From Acidovorax facilis (GTDB taxonomy: Bacteria; Pseudomonadota; Gammaproteobacteria; Burkholderiales; Burkholderiaceae_C): a stretch of 35,668 bases of DNA. Below, piece by piece: positions 16,772 through 26,607 of the stretch (the stretch's first letter is position 1; the number at the start of each line of letters is the position of its first letter). The notes beneath the pieces are model-generated. The model did no database searches. It had not been told where the DNA came from and saw only the letters and a list, made by a program, of their open reading frames with translations. The DNA lies in the NCBI RefSeq assembly GCF_023913775.1, contig NZ_JAMXAX010000052.1, positions 1 through 35,668 on the forward strand, written 5' to 3'. A program made the translations under genes and the position numbers.

Positions 16772-17806
16772 ATGAGCCTCATCATCGACTGCCACGGCCA
16801 CTACACCACGGCCCCCAAGGCGCTGGAGAACTGGCGCAATGCGCAGATCGCCGGCATCAAAGACCCCGCGGCCATGCCCAAAGTGTCAGACCTGCACATC
16901 AGCGACGACGAGCTGCGCGAGTCCATCGAGACCAACCAGCTCAAGCTGATGAAGGAGCGCGGCAGCGACATTACGCTGTTCAGCCCGCGCGCCAGCTTCA
17001 TGGCCCACCACATTGGCGACTTCAACGTGTCCAGCACCTGGGCGGCCATCTGCAACGAGCTGTGCTTTCGCGTCTCCACGCTGTTCCCCGACCACTTCGT
17101 GCCCGTGGCCATGCTGCCGCAGTCGCCCGGTGTCGATCCCGCCACCTGCATCCCCGAGCTGGAAAAGTGCGTGCACGAATACGGCGCCGTGGGCATCAAC
17201 CTGAACCCCGACCCCTCCGGCGGTCACTGGACCAGCCCGCCGCTGACCGACAAGCACTGGTACCCCATCTACGAAAAGATGGTGGAGTACGACCTGCCCG
17301 CCATGATCCACGTGAGCACCAGCTGCAACGCGTGCTTTCACACCACCGGCGCGCACTATCTGAACGCCGACACCACGGCCTTCATGCAGCTGATCCAGGG
17401 CGATCTGTTCAAGGACTTCCCCACGCTCAAGTTCCTGATCCCGCACGGCGGCGGCGCGGTGCCGTACCACTGGGGCCGGTTCCGTGGCCTGGCGCAGGAG
17501 ATGAAGAAGCCCCTGCTCGACGAGCACCTGATGAACAACGTGTACTTCGACACCTGCGTGTACCACCAGCCCGGCATCGACCTGCTCAACACCGTGATCC
17601 CGGTGAAGAACGTGTTGTTCGCCAGCGAAATGATTGGCGCGGTGCGCGGCATCGACCCCACTACCGGCAACTACTACGACGACACCAAGCGCTATATCGA
17701 GGCGTCCACGATCCTGAGTGCCGAAGACAAGCACCAGATCTACGAAGCCAACACGCGCCGTGTTTTCTCCCGACTCGATTCACGCCTGAAGGCAAAGGGG
17801 CTCTGA
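16772..17806 (+). CDS. pmdE: 4-Oxalomesaconate hydratase (LigJ/PmdE type)
   Basis: 344 residues with a ribosome site AGGAG at 16757-16761. It is an amidohydrolase-superfamily enzyme: the metal-binding pair H8 and H10 ([10 protein letters not shown]), H180 ([10 protein letters not shown]) and H225 ([16 protein letters not shown]) are visible. LigJ-type hydratases add water to 4-oxalomesaconate to make 4-carboxy-4-hydroxy-2-oxoadipate in the protocatechuate 4,5-cleavage route. The length and the ending with RVFSRLD match family members as I remember them. The gene is followed after one base by pmdF, which uses its product. Confidence 0.93.
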   Translation: MSLIIDCHGHYTTAPKALENWRNAQIAGIKDPAAMPKVSDLHISDDELRESIETNQLKLMKERGSDITLFSPRASFMAHHIGDFNVSSTWAAICNELCFRVSTLFPDHFVPVAMLPQSPGVDPATCIPELEKCVHEYGAVGINLNPDPSGGHWTSPPLTDKHWYPIYEKMVEYDLPAMIHVSTSCNACFHTTGAHYLNADTTAFMQLIQGDLFKDFPTLKFLIPHGGGAVPYHWGRFRGLAQEMKKPLLDEHLMNNVYFDTCVYHQPGIDLLNTVIPVKNVLFASEMIGAVRGIDPTTGNYYDDTKRYIEASTILSAEDKHQIYEANTRRVFSRLDSRLKAKGL

Positions 17807-17807
17807 A

Positions 17808-18491
17808 ATGTTTGAACTTGGCGTTGTCTACCGCAACATCACCCGTGCCGACCGCGCAGCCGCTGACGGCCTGGCTGCCCTCGGCTCGGCTACCGTGCAC
17901 GAGGCCATGGGCCGCGTGGGCCTGCTCAAGCCTTACATGCGCCCCATCTACGGCGGCCAGCAGGTCAGCGGCACAGCCGTCACCGTGCTGCTGCAGCCCG
18001 GCGACAACTGGATGATGCATGTGGCGGCCGAGCAGATCCAGCCCGGCGATATCGTGGTGGCAGCCGTCACCTCGGAGTGCACCGACGGCTATTTTGGCGA
18101 CCTGCTGGCCACCAGCTTCCAGGCCCGTGGCGCCCGCTCGCTCATCATCGACGCCGGTGTGCGCGACGTGAAGACGCTGCAGGCAATGAACTTCCCCGTG
18201 TGGAGCAAGGCGATCAGCAGCAAGGGCACCATCAAGGCCACGCTGGGCTCGGTCAACATCCCCGTGGTGTGCGCTGGTGCGCTGGTCACGCCGGGCGACG
18301 TGATCGTGGCCGACGACGACGGCGTGGTGTGTGTGCCTGCCGCCCGCGCTGTGCAGACGCTCGAAGCCGCGCAAAAGCGCGAAAGCTTTGAAGGCGAAAA
18401 GCGCGCCAAGCTCGCCAGCGGCGTGCTGGGCCTGGACATGTACAACATGCGCCCCGGCCTGGAGAAGGCAGGCCTCAGGTACATCGACTGA
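17808..18491 (+). CDS. pmdF: 4-Carboxy-4-hydroxy-2-oxoadipate aldolase (LigK/PmdF type)
   Basis: 227 residues, starting one base after the pmdE stop. It is a class II pyruvate aldolase of the HMG/CHA family related to RraA: GDLLATS at 97-103 binds the pyruvyl part, and R119/D120 in DAGVRD take part in metal and substrate binding. It splits 4-carboxy-4-hydroxy-2-oxoadipate into pyruvate and oxaloacetate and can also decarboxylate oxaloacetate. This is the last step of the pathway. RraA proper is shorter, so the aldolase call is safe. A hairpin of the dispersed CTAGCGCTT family follows the gene. Confidence 0.94.
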   Translation: MFELGVVYRNITRADRAAADGLAALGSATVHEAMGRVGLLKPYMRPIYGGQQVSGTAVTVLLQPGDNWMMHVAAEQIQPGDIVVAAVTSECTDGYFGDLLATSFQARGARSLIIDAGVRDVKTLQAMNFPVWSKAISSKGTIKATLGSVNIPVVCAGALVTPGDVIVADDDGVVCVPAARAVQTLEAAQKRESFEGEKRAKLASGVLGLDMYNMRPGLEKAGLRYID

Positions 18492-18517
18492 ACCCCGGTC
18501 TCAAGTCTTTTTGGCCT

Positions 18518-18542
18518 CTAGCGCTTATTCAATAAGCGCTAG
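18518..18542. terminator. Dispersed CTAGCGCTT palindrome, copy 2
   Basis: CTAGCGCTTATT (18518-18529) and AATAAGCGCTAG (18531-18542) form an almost loopless palindrome in the 97 bases between pmdF and the Bug gene. It shares its core with 6471-6501 and 22870-22900. Inside an otherwise tight operon it may reduce read-through or mark a former operon end. Confidence 0.65.
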
Positions 18543-18588
18543 CAGCTACTAATTTTATAGCTATCGTTTTTCTTCTGTTCTGTATTCC

Positions 18589-19596
18589 ATGACGTTCTCT
18601 GTGTCTCCCTCTTTCCGTCTCCGCCGCACGTTGTCCCTGGCATTGGGCGTGGCCGCGGCCGCAGCTTTGGCGCCGCAATTCGCTGCCGCGCAGCAGTTCC
18701 CCACCAAGCAGGTGCGCATCATCAGCCCCTTCCCCGTGGGCGGTGGCCCCGACGGCGTGGCCCGCCTGGTGGCCGACAAGCTCTCGCGCACCTGGGGCAC
18801 GGGCGTGATCGTGGAAAACCGCCCCGGTGGCAACGGCTTCATCGCCATCGACGCCTGGAAGCGCGGCGCCAAGGACGGCCACGACCTGCTCATCCTGGAC
18901 AACGTGCACCTGGCCGCCTACCCCAGCCTGTTCAAGAAGCTGCCCTACGACGTGGCCAAGGACTTCGACACGCTGCTGCCGCTGTTCAAGACGCACTTCT
19001 TCTTCACTGTGGGCACGGGCAGCAAGTACAAAACCGTGGCCGACATCGTGGCCGATGCCAAGGCGCGCCCCGGCAAGCTCAACTACGGCAGCTGGTCGGT
19101 GGGCAACCCGGTGCACCTGGGCTCGGAGCTGTTCGAATCGGCCACCGGCACACAGATGGAGCACGTGATCTTCAAGGAGACCACGCAGCTCTACACCTCG
19201 GTCTCCACCGGCGAGATCGACTTTGCGCTGGGCAGCGCCGCCACAGCAGGCCCGCTGTACCGCGCGGGCAAGCTGCGCCTGCTGGCGTTTGCCGGGCCCC
19301 AGCGCTCGGCCGAGTTCCCCGACGTGCCCACCGTGGCCGAATCGGGTGGCCCCAAGGACTTTGCCGTCACGGGCTGGAACGCCATTGCCGTGCCGCCCGG
19401 CCTGCCCGCTGCCGTGGCCGACAAGATCCGCAAGGACATCGAACAGGCCCTGACCGGCCCCGAAGTGGCCGAGAAGTTCAAGACCTTTGGCTACGAGCAG
19501 TTCCCCACCACCCGCGCCCAGTTCAACCAGTTCGTCAAGGACGAGAGCCAGCGCTTTGGCGACGTGATCCGCAAGGCCAACGTGTCCCTCGACTGA
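18589..19596 (+). CDS. Bug-type (TctC family) substrate-binding protein in the pmd cluster
   Basis: 335 residues with a signal peptide (basic RLRR, hydrophobic ALGVAAAAALAP, cleavage near AAAQQ at about 33-35). The Bug motifs are QFPTKQVRIISPFPVGGGPDG, VIVENRPGGNGFIA, LPYDVAKDFDTL and DVPTVAESGG. It should bind a small carboxylate in the periplasm; protocatechuate, vanillate or a pathway dicarboxylate would suit the location, but the ligand cannot be read. No TctA/TctB permease genes are present. No clear Shine-Dalgarno sequence precedes the ATG. It splits the pmdEF and pmdDABC blocks and is preceded by a repeat hairpin, so it may be a later insertion. Confidence 0.9.
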   Translation: MTFSVSPSFRLRRTLSLALGVAAAAALAPQFAAAQQFPTKQVRIISPFPVGGGPDGVARLVADKLSRTWGTGVIVENRPGGNGFIAIDAWKRGAKDGHDLLILDNVHLAAYPSLFKKLPYDVAKDFDTLLPLFKTHFFFTVGTGSKYKTVADIVADAKARPGKLNYGSWSVGNPVHLGSELFESATGTQMEHVIFKETTQLYTSVSTGEIDFALGSAATAGPLYRAGKLRLLAFAGPQRSAEFPDVPTVAESGGPKDFAVTGWNAIAVPPGLPAAVADKIRKDIEQALTGPEVAEKFKTFGYEQFPTTRAQFNQFVKDESQRFGDVIRKANVSLD

Positions 19597-19631
19597 TCTG
19601 CGAGCCTGCAAAAAAACCAAGGAGTACGCGC

Positions 19632-20561
19632 ATGAGCGAATTCACAAAAACCCCTGGCTGGCTCGACTGGTACGCGGGTCCGAGCAAACCCCGGTTCCAG
19701 GTGCCCGCAGGCGCCGTGGATGCCCACTGCCACGTGTTCGGCCCCGGCGCCGAGTTCCCCTACGCCCCCGAGCGCAAGTACACGCCCTGCGACGCGAGCA
19801 AACACCAGCTGTATGCGCTGCGCGACCACCTGGGTTTTGCGCGCAACGTGGTGGTGCAGGCCACCTGCCACGGCGCGGACAACCGCGCCATGGTTGATGC
19901 TCTGGTGCACTCGGGCGGCAAAGCGCGTGGCGTGGCCACCGTCAAGCGCTCGGTCAGCGATGAAGAACTGCAGGCCATGCACGACGCCGGTGTGCGCGGC
20001 GTGCGCTTCAACTTCGTCAAGCGCCTGGTGGACTTCACGCCCAAGGACGAGCTGATGGAGATTGCCGCGCGCATCCACCAACTGGGCTGGCATGTGGTGA
20101 TCTACTTCGAGGCGGTGGACCTGCCCGAGCTGTGGGACTTCTTCACCGCCCTGCCCACCACCGTGGTGGTGGACCACATGGGCCGCCCCGATGTGAGCAA
20201 GCCCGTGGATGGACCGGAGTTCGAACTGTTCCTGAAATTCATGCGCCAGCACCCCAATGTGTGGAGCAAGGTGAGCTGCCCCGAGCGCCTCTCTGTGACC
20301 GGCCCCAAGGCCCTGAATGGCGAGCAGAACGCCTACACCGACGTGATCCCCTTCGCCCGCCGCGTGGTGGAAGAGTTCCCCGACCGTGTGCTCTGGGGCA
20401 CCGACTGGCCCCACCCCAACCTCAAGGACCACATGCCCGATGATGGCCTGCTGGTGGACTTCATCCCGCACATCGCAACGACACCGGAGTTGCAAAAGAA
20501 GCTGCTGGTGGACAACCCCATGCGCCTGTACTGGCCCGAAGAAGTCACCGTGGAGGACTGA
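19632..20561 (+). CDS. pmdD: 2-Pyrone-4,6-dicarboxylate lactonase (LigI/PmdD type)
   Basis: 309 residues with AAGGAG just upstream. The amidohydrolase-fold enzyme shows H32 and H34 (VDAHCHVFGP), H182 (VVVDHMGRPD) and catalytic D258 (LWGTDWPHPN); ligand arginines lie in RGVRFNFVKRL. LigI-type lactonases need no metal, unlike most of the superfamily. It hydrolyses 2-pyrone-4,6-dicarboxylate, made by PmdC, to 4-oxalomesaconate. Four bases separate its stop from the pmdA start, so the genes are co-transcribed. Confidence 0.95.
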   Translation: MSEFTKTPGWLDWYAGPSKPRFQVPAGAVDAHCHVFGPGAEFPYAPERKYTPCDASKHQLYALRDHLGFARNVVVQATCHGADNRAMVDALVHSGGKARGVATVKRSVSDEELQAMHDAGVRGVRFNFVKRLVDFTPKDELMEIAARIHQLGWHVVIYFEAVDLPELWDFFTALPTTVVVDHMGRPDVSKPVDGPEFELFLKFMRQHPNVWSKVSCPERLSVTGPKALNGEQNAYTDVIPFARRVVEEFPDRVLWGTDWPHPNLKDHMPDDGLLVDFIPHIATTPELQKKLLVDNPMRLYWPEEVTVED

Positions 20562-20565
20562 CACC

Positions 20566-21875
<1,310 letters not shown>

Positions 21876-21899
21876 AAAACACGCCAAAGGACACACACC

Positions 21900-22853
21900 A
21901 TGACCATCAAAGTCGCACTCGCAGGCGCTGGCGCCTTCGGCATCAAGCACCTGGACGGCATCAAGAACATTGACGGCGTTGAAGTCGTCTCCCTCATCAG
22001 CCGCGACCTGGCCAAGACCCAGGAAGTGGCCGACAAGTACGGCATCAAGCACGTCACCACCGACCTGGCCGACAGCCTGGCCATCAAGGAAGTGGACGCC
22101 GTGATCCTGTGCACGCCCACGCAGATGCACGCCAGCCAGACCATCGCCTGCCTGGAAGCGGGCAAGCACGTGCAGGTCGAGATCCCGCTGTGCGACGTGC
22201 TGGCCGATGGCGAGAAGGTCATCGCCCTGCAAAAGCAGACGGGCCTGGTGGCCATGTGTGGCCACACCCGCCGCTTCAACCCCAGCCACCAGTACGTGCA
22301 CAAGAAGATCACGGCAGGCGAGTTCAACATCCAGCAGATGGATGTGCAGACCTACTTCTTCCGCCGCACCAACATGAACGCGCTGGGCCAGGCCCGCAGC
22401 TGGACGGACCACCTGCTGTGGCACCACGCTGCGCACACCGTGGACCTGTTCGCCTTCCAGGCGGGCAGCCCCATCGTGAAGGCTAATGCCATCCAGGGCC
22501 CTATCCACCCCACCCTGGGCATTGCGATGGACATGAGCATTCAGCTTAAGGCCGCCAACGGTGCCATCTGCACGCTGTCGCTCAGCTTCAACAACGATGG
22601 TCCGCTGGGCACCTTCTTCCGCTACATCGGCGACTCGGCCACGTACATCGCGCGCTACGATGACCTGGTGAACGGCAAGGAAGAGAAGATCGATGTGTCG
22701 AAGGTGGGCGTGTCGATGAACGGCATCGAGCTGCAAGACCGCGAGTTCTTCGCCGCCATCAAGGAAGGCCGCGAGCCCAACGCCAGCGTGGCGCAGGTGC
22801 TGCCGTGCTACCAGGTGCTGCACGACCTGGAGCTGCAGCTCAACGCAGGCTGA
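21900..22853 (+). CDS. pmdC: 4-Carboxy-2-hydroxymuconate-6-semialdehyde dehydrogenase (LigC/PmdC type)
   Basis: 317 residues of the Gfo/Idh/MocA family, with AAAGGA upstream. The Rossmann motif is VALAGAGAFGIKHL (G9, G11, G14), followed by DAVILCTPTQMH and KHVQVEIPLC, where most relatives have EKP. The C-terminal half includes GHTRRFNPSHQYVHKKI and WTDHLLWHHAAHTVDLF. It oxidises the cyclic hemiacetal form of the PmdAB product with NAD(P) to 2-pyrone-4,6-dicarboxylate. It is the last gene of the cluster and ends before a repeat hairpin. Confidence 0.95.
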   Translation: MTIKVALAGAGAFGIKHLDGIKNIDGVEVVSLISRDLAKTQEVADKYGIKHVTTDLADSLAIKEVDAVILCTPTQMHASQTIACLEAGKHVQVEIPLCDVLADGEKVIALQKQTGLVAMCGHTRRFNPSHQYVHKKITAGEFNIQQMDVQTYFFRRTNMNALGQARSWTDHLLWHHAAHTVDLFAFQAGSPIVKANAIQGPIHPTLGIAMDMSIQLKAANGAICTLSLSFNNDGPLGTFFRYIGDSATYIARYDDLVNGKEEKIDVSKVGVSMNGIELQDREFFAAIKEGREPNASVAQVLPCYQVLHDLELQLNAG

Positions 22854-22869
22854 TTTCAAGAAAAATAAG

Positions 22870-22900
22870 CTGCTAGCGCTTATCCATCAAGCGCTAGCAG
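22870..22900. terminator. Dispersed CTGCTAGCGCTT palindrome, copy 3
   Basis: CTGCTAGCGCTT (22870-22881) and AAGCGCTAGCAG (22889-22900) form a perfect 12-bp stem with a 7-base loop, 16 bases after pmdC and before the convergent ClpP-like gene. The stems are identical to copy 1 at 6471-6501. It probably terminates the pmd operon. Confidence 0.7.
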
Positions 22901-22934
22901 CTATGTATTTAATAGCTTAAAGGGGCGTGCTGCT

Positions 22935-23540
22935 TCACCCCTTCAAAGCCGCTTTGTTCTCGATGATGCGCGAGACCAGGCCGTAGTCCACCGCCTCTTC
23001 GGCCGACAGCCAGTGATCGCGTTCGATGTCGGCCAGCACCACCTCCAGCGGCTTGCCCGTCTGCCGGGCGATGGTGCGCGCAATGCGCTCGCGGGCTTTC
23101 ACCATCTCGCGCGCCTGGATGGCGATGTCACTGGCCGGGCCGCCGGCGCCACCGCTGGGCTGGTGGATCAGAAAGCGCGTGTTGGGCAGGCAGAACCGCC
23201 GCTCGCGGGGTGCCGCCAGGTACAGGTGCGTGGCCGCGCTGCCCACCCAGCCGGTGCCAATCATGTTCACCGGCGCAGTGATGAAGCGCACCAGGTCGTG
23301 GATCGTGTCGCCCGACTCCAGGTGCCCGCCGGGCGAGCTCACCAGCATGTCGATGGGCTCGGCACTCTCGGCATCCAGCGCAATCAGCCGCCGCGCCACA
23401 TCGGCGGCCAGGGTGTCGGTGATGGTGCCAAAGACCAGCAGGGTGCGGGCCTTGAAGGCTTTTTCTTCCAGGTAAGACGTGCGCGGTTCGGCGCCTTGGG
23501 TAGGGGCTGAAGCGGGTGTGGTGGTATCTGGCGTGTCCAT
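22935..23540 (-). CDS. Stand-alone ClpP-like serine protease
   Basis: 201 residues from the ATG at 23538-23540, the point where a soluble N-terminus begins; an in-frame extension to 23657 is less likely. The ClpP fold is clear: VSSPGGHLESG for the oxyanion loop, catalytic S101 (GWVGSAATHL), H126 (RFLIHQPSGG) and D175 (IERDHWLSAEEAVDYGL). The triad is complete. The nucleophile motif GSAAT differs from the usual ASMGA, so this is a paralogue and not the housekeeping ClpP, and no clpX or tig is next to it. It may form mixed rings or work with another ATPase. The N-terminal 20 residues are Pro/Thr rich. Confidence 0.88.
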   Translation of the reverse strand: MDTPDTTTPASAPTQGAEPRTSYLEEKAFKARTLLVFGTITDTLAADVARRLIALDAESAEPIDMLVSSPGGHLESGDTIHDLVRFITAPVNMIGTGWVGSAATHLYLAAPRERRFCLPNTRFLIHQPSGGAGGPASDIAIQAREMVKARERIARTIARQTGKPLEVVLADIERDHWLSAEEAVDYGLVSRIIENKAALKG

Positions 23541-23674
23541 GGGGCAAGTCCTTGCGAGTGATAGGACTGCGTTGACGAACGAGACACGCCGGGCGTGACA
23601 TTTCTCTGCGCTTGCATATCCAGGCCAGCGCTGCAGTGCGGACCCACTGGCCCGCACTGCGCCCCTCGGACTGT

Positions 23675-25009
23675 TCAGCCTGCGGCCACGCGTTGCCCCG
23701 GCGCAATGGTGGGCGGCGCCGCATTCAGCGTCTCGATCGCAAAGCCCGCCGCCGCCTTGTAGCGGGCCATGAAGCCCTCGCGCTCCTCACGCGGCAGCAC
23801 GTCGTCGATGTGGTCGAACACCCCGCCGCAGCGCTCGTCCACCAGCCCCAGCAGACCAAACGGGCCGGAGCCCCGGTTGCGCAGCACCAGCGCAGAGATG
23901 TCCTTGCACAGCTTGTCGTCATAGGCACGCAGCGCCTGCGGGCCCACACCGTGCGCGATGAGCTGCGCCCCCAGCACGCGCGCATCCACGATGGCCTGGC
24001 TGGCACCGTTGGAGCCCACGGGGTACATCACATGCGCCGCGTCGCCCAGCAGCGCCACGCGGCCGTCTACCCAGGTGGGCACGGGGTCGCGGTCGATCAT
24101 GGGGTACTCAAAAATGTCCTTGGCGCCGCGCAGCATGGCAGGCACGTCCAGCCAGCTGTAGTTCCAGCCCTCGAAGTGGTGGATGAACTCCTCCAGTGCC
24201 ACGCGCCGGTTCCAGTCGCCCTGCTGCCAGCCGCCCTGGTTGTCTACCGTGATCTCGGCGATCCAGTTGATGGTGGCCAGACCTGTGGCCGGGTCGGGCG
24301 GGGTGATGGGGTAGAACACCACACGGTGCCGCAGCGAGCCCACGCCCACAAACGACGCGCCCGTGCGCACCGGCACCCCCGGCGTGGTGCCGCGCCACAT
24401 GATGGCACCGCCCCACTGGATGGGCGGCTGCGTGGGGTGCATCTGCGCCCGCACGGCCGAGTGCAGGCCATCGGCGGCAATCAGCAGCGATCCGGCTACT
24501 TCACGCTTCTCACCGTCGCGTGTCTCGACAATGGCGATGACGCCGTTCGCATCCTGCCGGTAGCCCACCACCCGCTGCCCCAGCTGCACGGCGTCGGTTC
24601 CCAGGCGCTCTCGCACGGCGTTGAACAGCATCATCTGCAGCTGCCCCCGGTGCACCGAATACTGCGGCCAGTGGTAGCCCGCCTCCAGCCCGCGTGGCTC
24701 GGCGTACACCTCGTTGCCGTTGCGACCCACCAGCGCCCATTCGCGCGCCTGCAGGCCGATCGTGTCCAGCACCTCGTTGCCAAACCCCAGGTCATGCAGT
24801 TCTCGCACGGCGTTGGGCTGCAGGTTGATGCCCACGCCCAGCGGCTGCAGCTCGGGCACCGATTCAAAGACGATGCAGGGCACGCCGATCTGGTGCAGGA
24901 TGAGGGCAGTGGCCATGCCACCGATACCGCCGCCGGCGATCAGCACGGGGCGGGGCGAGGAGGGGTGTGAAGTAGGAGTAGGTGCGCCAGACATGCCGAG
25001 ATTGTCCAT
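23675..25009 (-). CDS. FAD-dependent aromatic monooxygenase (salicylate hydroxylase/PhzS-like)
   Basis: 444 residues; starts at 25009 or the in-frame ATG at 24994 are equally weak in ribosome site. The class A flavoprotein motifs are present: the FAD dinucleotide site VLIAGGGIGGMATALILHQ, the LLIAADGLHSAVR segment and GRVALLGDAAHVMYPVGSNG, which binds the FAD phosphate. Relatives add one hydroxyl to aromatic acids with NAD(P)H and oxygen, and the arrangement is closest to the group annotated as flavin-dependent oxidoreductases with PhzS. The substrate is not known. A place near the pmd genes suggests an aromatic acid, but it is separately transcribed and on the other strand. A 134-base gap separates it from the ClpP-like gene downstream. 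Confidence 0.88.
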   Translation of the reverse strand: MDNLGMSGAPTPTSHPSSPRPVLIAGGGIGGMATALILHQIGVPCIVFESVPELQPLGVGINLQPNAVRELHDLGFGNEVLDTIGLQAREWALVGRNGNEVYAEPRGLEAGYHWPQYSVHRGQLQMMLFNAVRERLGTDAVQLGQRVVGYRQDANGVIAIVETRDGEKREVAGSLLIAADGLHSAVRAQMHPTQPPIQWGGAIMWRGTTPGVPVRTGASFVGVGSLRHRVVFYPITPPDPATGLATINWIAEITVDNQGGWQQGDWNRRVALEEFIHHFEGWNYSWLDVPAMLRGAKDIFEYPMIDRDPVPTWVDGRVALLGDAAHVMYPVGSNGASQAIVDARVLGAQLIAHGVGPQALRAYDDKLCKDISALVLRNRGSGPFGLLGLVDERCGGVFDHIDDVLPREEREGFMARYKAAAGFAIETLNAAPPTIAPGQRVAAG

Positions 25010-25291
25010 GCAACGGCGGGTGGAGCTTGTCGCGGACGCCGCAGGCGAATGCGGTGGATAGCGGGTGCCGACCTCGCCAACATGCCTCCGTAGGCTGACC
25101 TCTGCTTCAAGCTTGCATCAAATGCCAGCGCCTTCTTTGATGGTGTCGAGCCGCGCTATCATGCCGTTAGGCGGAGCGGCTCAACCCCGTACTGGTCAGG
25201 CGCAGACGCCGACGCTATCTCCTTGGGTGGGTGCCACTGGCCGATCTGCAGTGGACTGATGAGTAGGCGTCTTGTTAGACGCCGCAAAAGT
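25010..25291. other. Gene-free stretch with attC-core-like and hairpin motifs
   Basis: No credible gene is seen. GTTAGGC at 25166-25172 and GTTAGAC at 25274-25280 fit the integron core GTTRRRY. A hairpin CCACTG/CAGTGG lies at 25234-25254, and GCGTCT/AGACGC at 25267-25282 surrounds the second core. The second core stands 11 bases before the next start codon, a spacing usual in gene cassettes. A complete attC cannot be drawn, so this is a possible remnant only. Confidence 0.3.
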
Positions 25292-25699
25292 ATGCAAGCA
25301 CTCCTCCAGATTCTCCAGCCCATGTCAGGCGCCTTGCCAACCTTGCTGCTGGCGCTGCCACTTGCTGCAGTCGCTTCTGCCGTTTTCTTTCTGCTGCGGC
25401 GCGACAGGAGTGCATTTCTCTGGGCGCTTGCGCTGGTAGCCTGCCTAGGCGTCTCGCTCCTGTGCGCAGTTGGATTCGCCTTCTTTGTTGGCGCCTCCGC
25501 ACGGCATGGAGGTCCCCAAGGCATGTCCTTCGCGCTGGCGGCGAAGGCCCTCATGGAGACGGTGTTCGATGTAAAGAAAATTTCGCGCCCGGTTTCAAGC
25601 CCCATCGCGCAGGTGGCCTATCTCATTGCATTGCTTTCCCACGTCTTACTCGCCGTTGTTTGGCTGTTCCATGTTGTGCGACGCAGAGGTCGCCAATGA
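25292..25699 (+). CDS. Unrecognised small membrane protein A
   Basis: 135 residues from the ATG at 25292; a longer frame from 25223 runs through the attC-like core and adds a basic, non-hydrophobic stretch. Four hydrophobic segments are visible: LPTLLLALPLAAVASAVFFL, FLWALALVACLGVSLLCAVG, a weaker one near 80-88, and VAYLIALLSHVLLAVVWLF. It ends in RRRGRQ, so the C-terminus is likely cytoplasmic. I recognise no family. Base composition is lower in GC than the flanking genes, and GCCTAAC follows 13 bases after the stop, as in integron cassettes. Confidence 0.65.
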   Translation: MQALLQILQPMSGALPTLLLALPLAAVASAVFFLLRRDRSAFLWALALVACLGVSLLCAVGFAFFVGASARHGGPQGMSFALAAKALMETVFDVKKISRPVSSPIAQVAYLIALLSHVLLAVVWLFHVVRRRGRQ

Positions 25700-25712
25700 C
25701 TTGGCAAATGAC

Positions 25713-25725
25713 GCCTAACCCTTGG
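25713..25725 (+). repeat. attC-like start core GCCTAACCCTTGG
   Basis: GCCTAAC fits RYYYAAC, the first core of an integron attC site, and the following CCCTT is common in such sites. It sits 13 bases after the stop of membrane protein A. No matching GTTRRRY is found before the next gene at 25737, so the site would be truncated. Confidence 0.3.
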
Positions 25726-25736
25726 GCCTCACCCGC

Positions 25737-26045
25737 ATGAAGATCGTCTTAGCCCTTGGAATGCAATTGCTGACGCTTCTGGCGGTCGCGTGGCCCATCG
25801 TGTGGGCGATACATCTGATCAAACTCGCAACCCGCCGCTTGTGGTCCAGCTTTGCACTGTCTAGCACCCTGATCGTGCCCTACCTGGCTGCCATGGGCGC
25901 ATACGCCGCGCTCTTCGCCGGTGGTCACAACGGTCCGGCTGATTGGACACTTCACGTGGTACTTTTGGGTTCCGGCGTAACGGTGGTTGCGCTCTGGCTA
26001 CTGCTTGTGGTGTCGATCTCGCGGAACCGATCGCAGGCCAAGTGA
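25737..26045 (+). CDS. Unrecognised small membrane protein B
   Basis: 102 residues from the ATG at 25737. Three hydrophobic segments: ALGMQLLTLLAVAWPIVWAI, SSFALSSTLIVPYLAAMGAYAAL (with polar breaks) and VVLLGSGVTVVALWLLLVV. The tail SRNRSQAK is basic, so it is probably cytoplasmic. I recognise no family. It lies 37 bases after protein A and 5 bases before protein C on the same strand, so the three may be one operon. Confidence 0.65.
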   Translation: MKIVLALGMQLLTLLAVAWPIVWAIHLIKLATRRLWSSFALSSTLIVPYLAAMGAYAALFAGGHNGPADWTLHVVLLGSGVTVVALWLLLVVSISRNRSQAK

Positions 26046-26050
26046 AGACC

Positions 26051-26461
26051 ATGCCTCTCAAGCCGTATCGGAAAATGGGTGGTGGCGCTGCCGCGGCGGT
26101 GCTTCTGACGCCCACCCTTGCGAACGCCAATCTTTCGCATGTAAGCGGTGGTGGCGCCTTGCTGCTATCGGTTTTTGTGCTGGCCGCAGTTGCCGGTATT
26201 CCAACGTTTGCTGCCATCACTGCGGAGCGCGGGAAGAGGCTCGCCAACTTTGCGCTGGTACTGGGTGTCTGGATTTTTCTCATTTTTCTTGCGATCGGTA
26301 TTCCCACCGGAAAGTACGGAGGCGACAGTGATTCGGCCATCACGAAGCGGATCCTGTTTGCGGCTGCTGCCCTGTTGGCTGCCATCGTGGCGCGATGCCT
26401 GTATCGCCGATTGGCGAAGAAGGTCCGCGCTTTGGGCGGGACCACTGGCAAGGAATCCTAA
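26051..26461 (+). CDS. Unrecognised small membrane protein C
   Basis: 136 residues from the ATG at 26051. The first 26 residues look like a signal sequence (KPYRK, then GGGAAAAVLLTPTLANAN), followed by three hydrophobic segments near 35-57, 66-84 and 101-116 (ALLLSVFVLAAVAGIPTFAA, NFALVLGVWIFLIFLAIG, LFAAAALLAAIVA). The end is basic. I recognise no family. Cleavage would leave three helices. It is the last gene of the low-GC island, and no attC-like core follows it. Confidence 0.65.
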   Translation: MPLKPYRKMGGGAAAAVLLTPTLANANLSHVSGGGALLLSVFVLAAVAGIPTFAAITAERGKRLANFALVLGVWIFLIFLAIGIPTGKYGGDSDSAITKRILFAAAALLAAIVARCLYRRLAKKVRALGGTTGKES

Positions 26462-26607
26462 GGTCATGCGAATACAAGAACGCCTTTCTGCGAGCTTTGC
26501 ATCCCAGGGTTTCGTCAAGCTCTGCTCCCTGCGATTGGGGTGACGCGCCCCAGCCCACCAAGGTCTGACCTGGTTTGCGCCTGACCTGCCTGTGGCACCA
26601 TGCTCCG

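Noticed and set aside
25166-25725. A complete integron with integrase and cassettes
   Set aside because: Only seven-base cores are present. No integrase gene, attI or full attC fold is visible, so only a possible remnant is reported.
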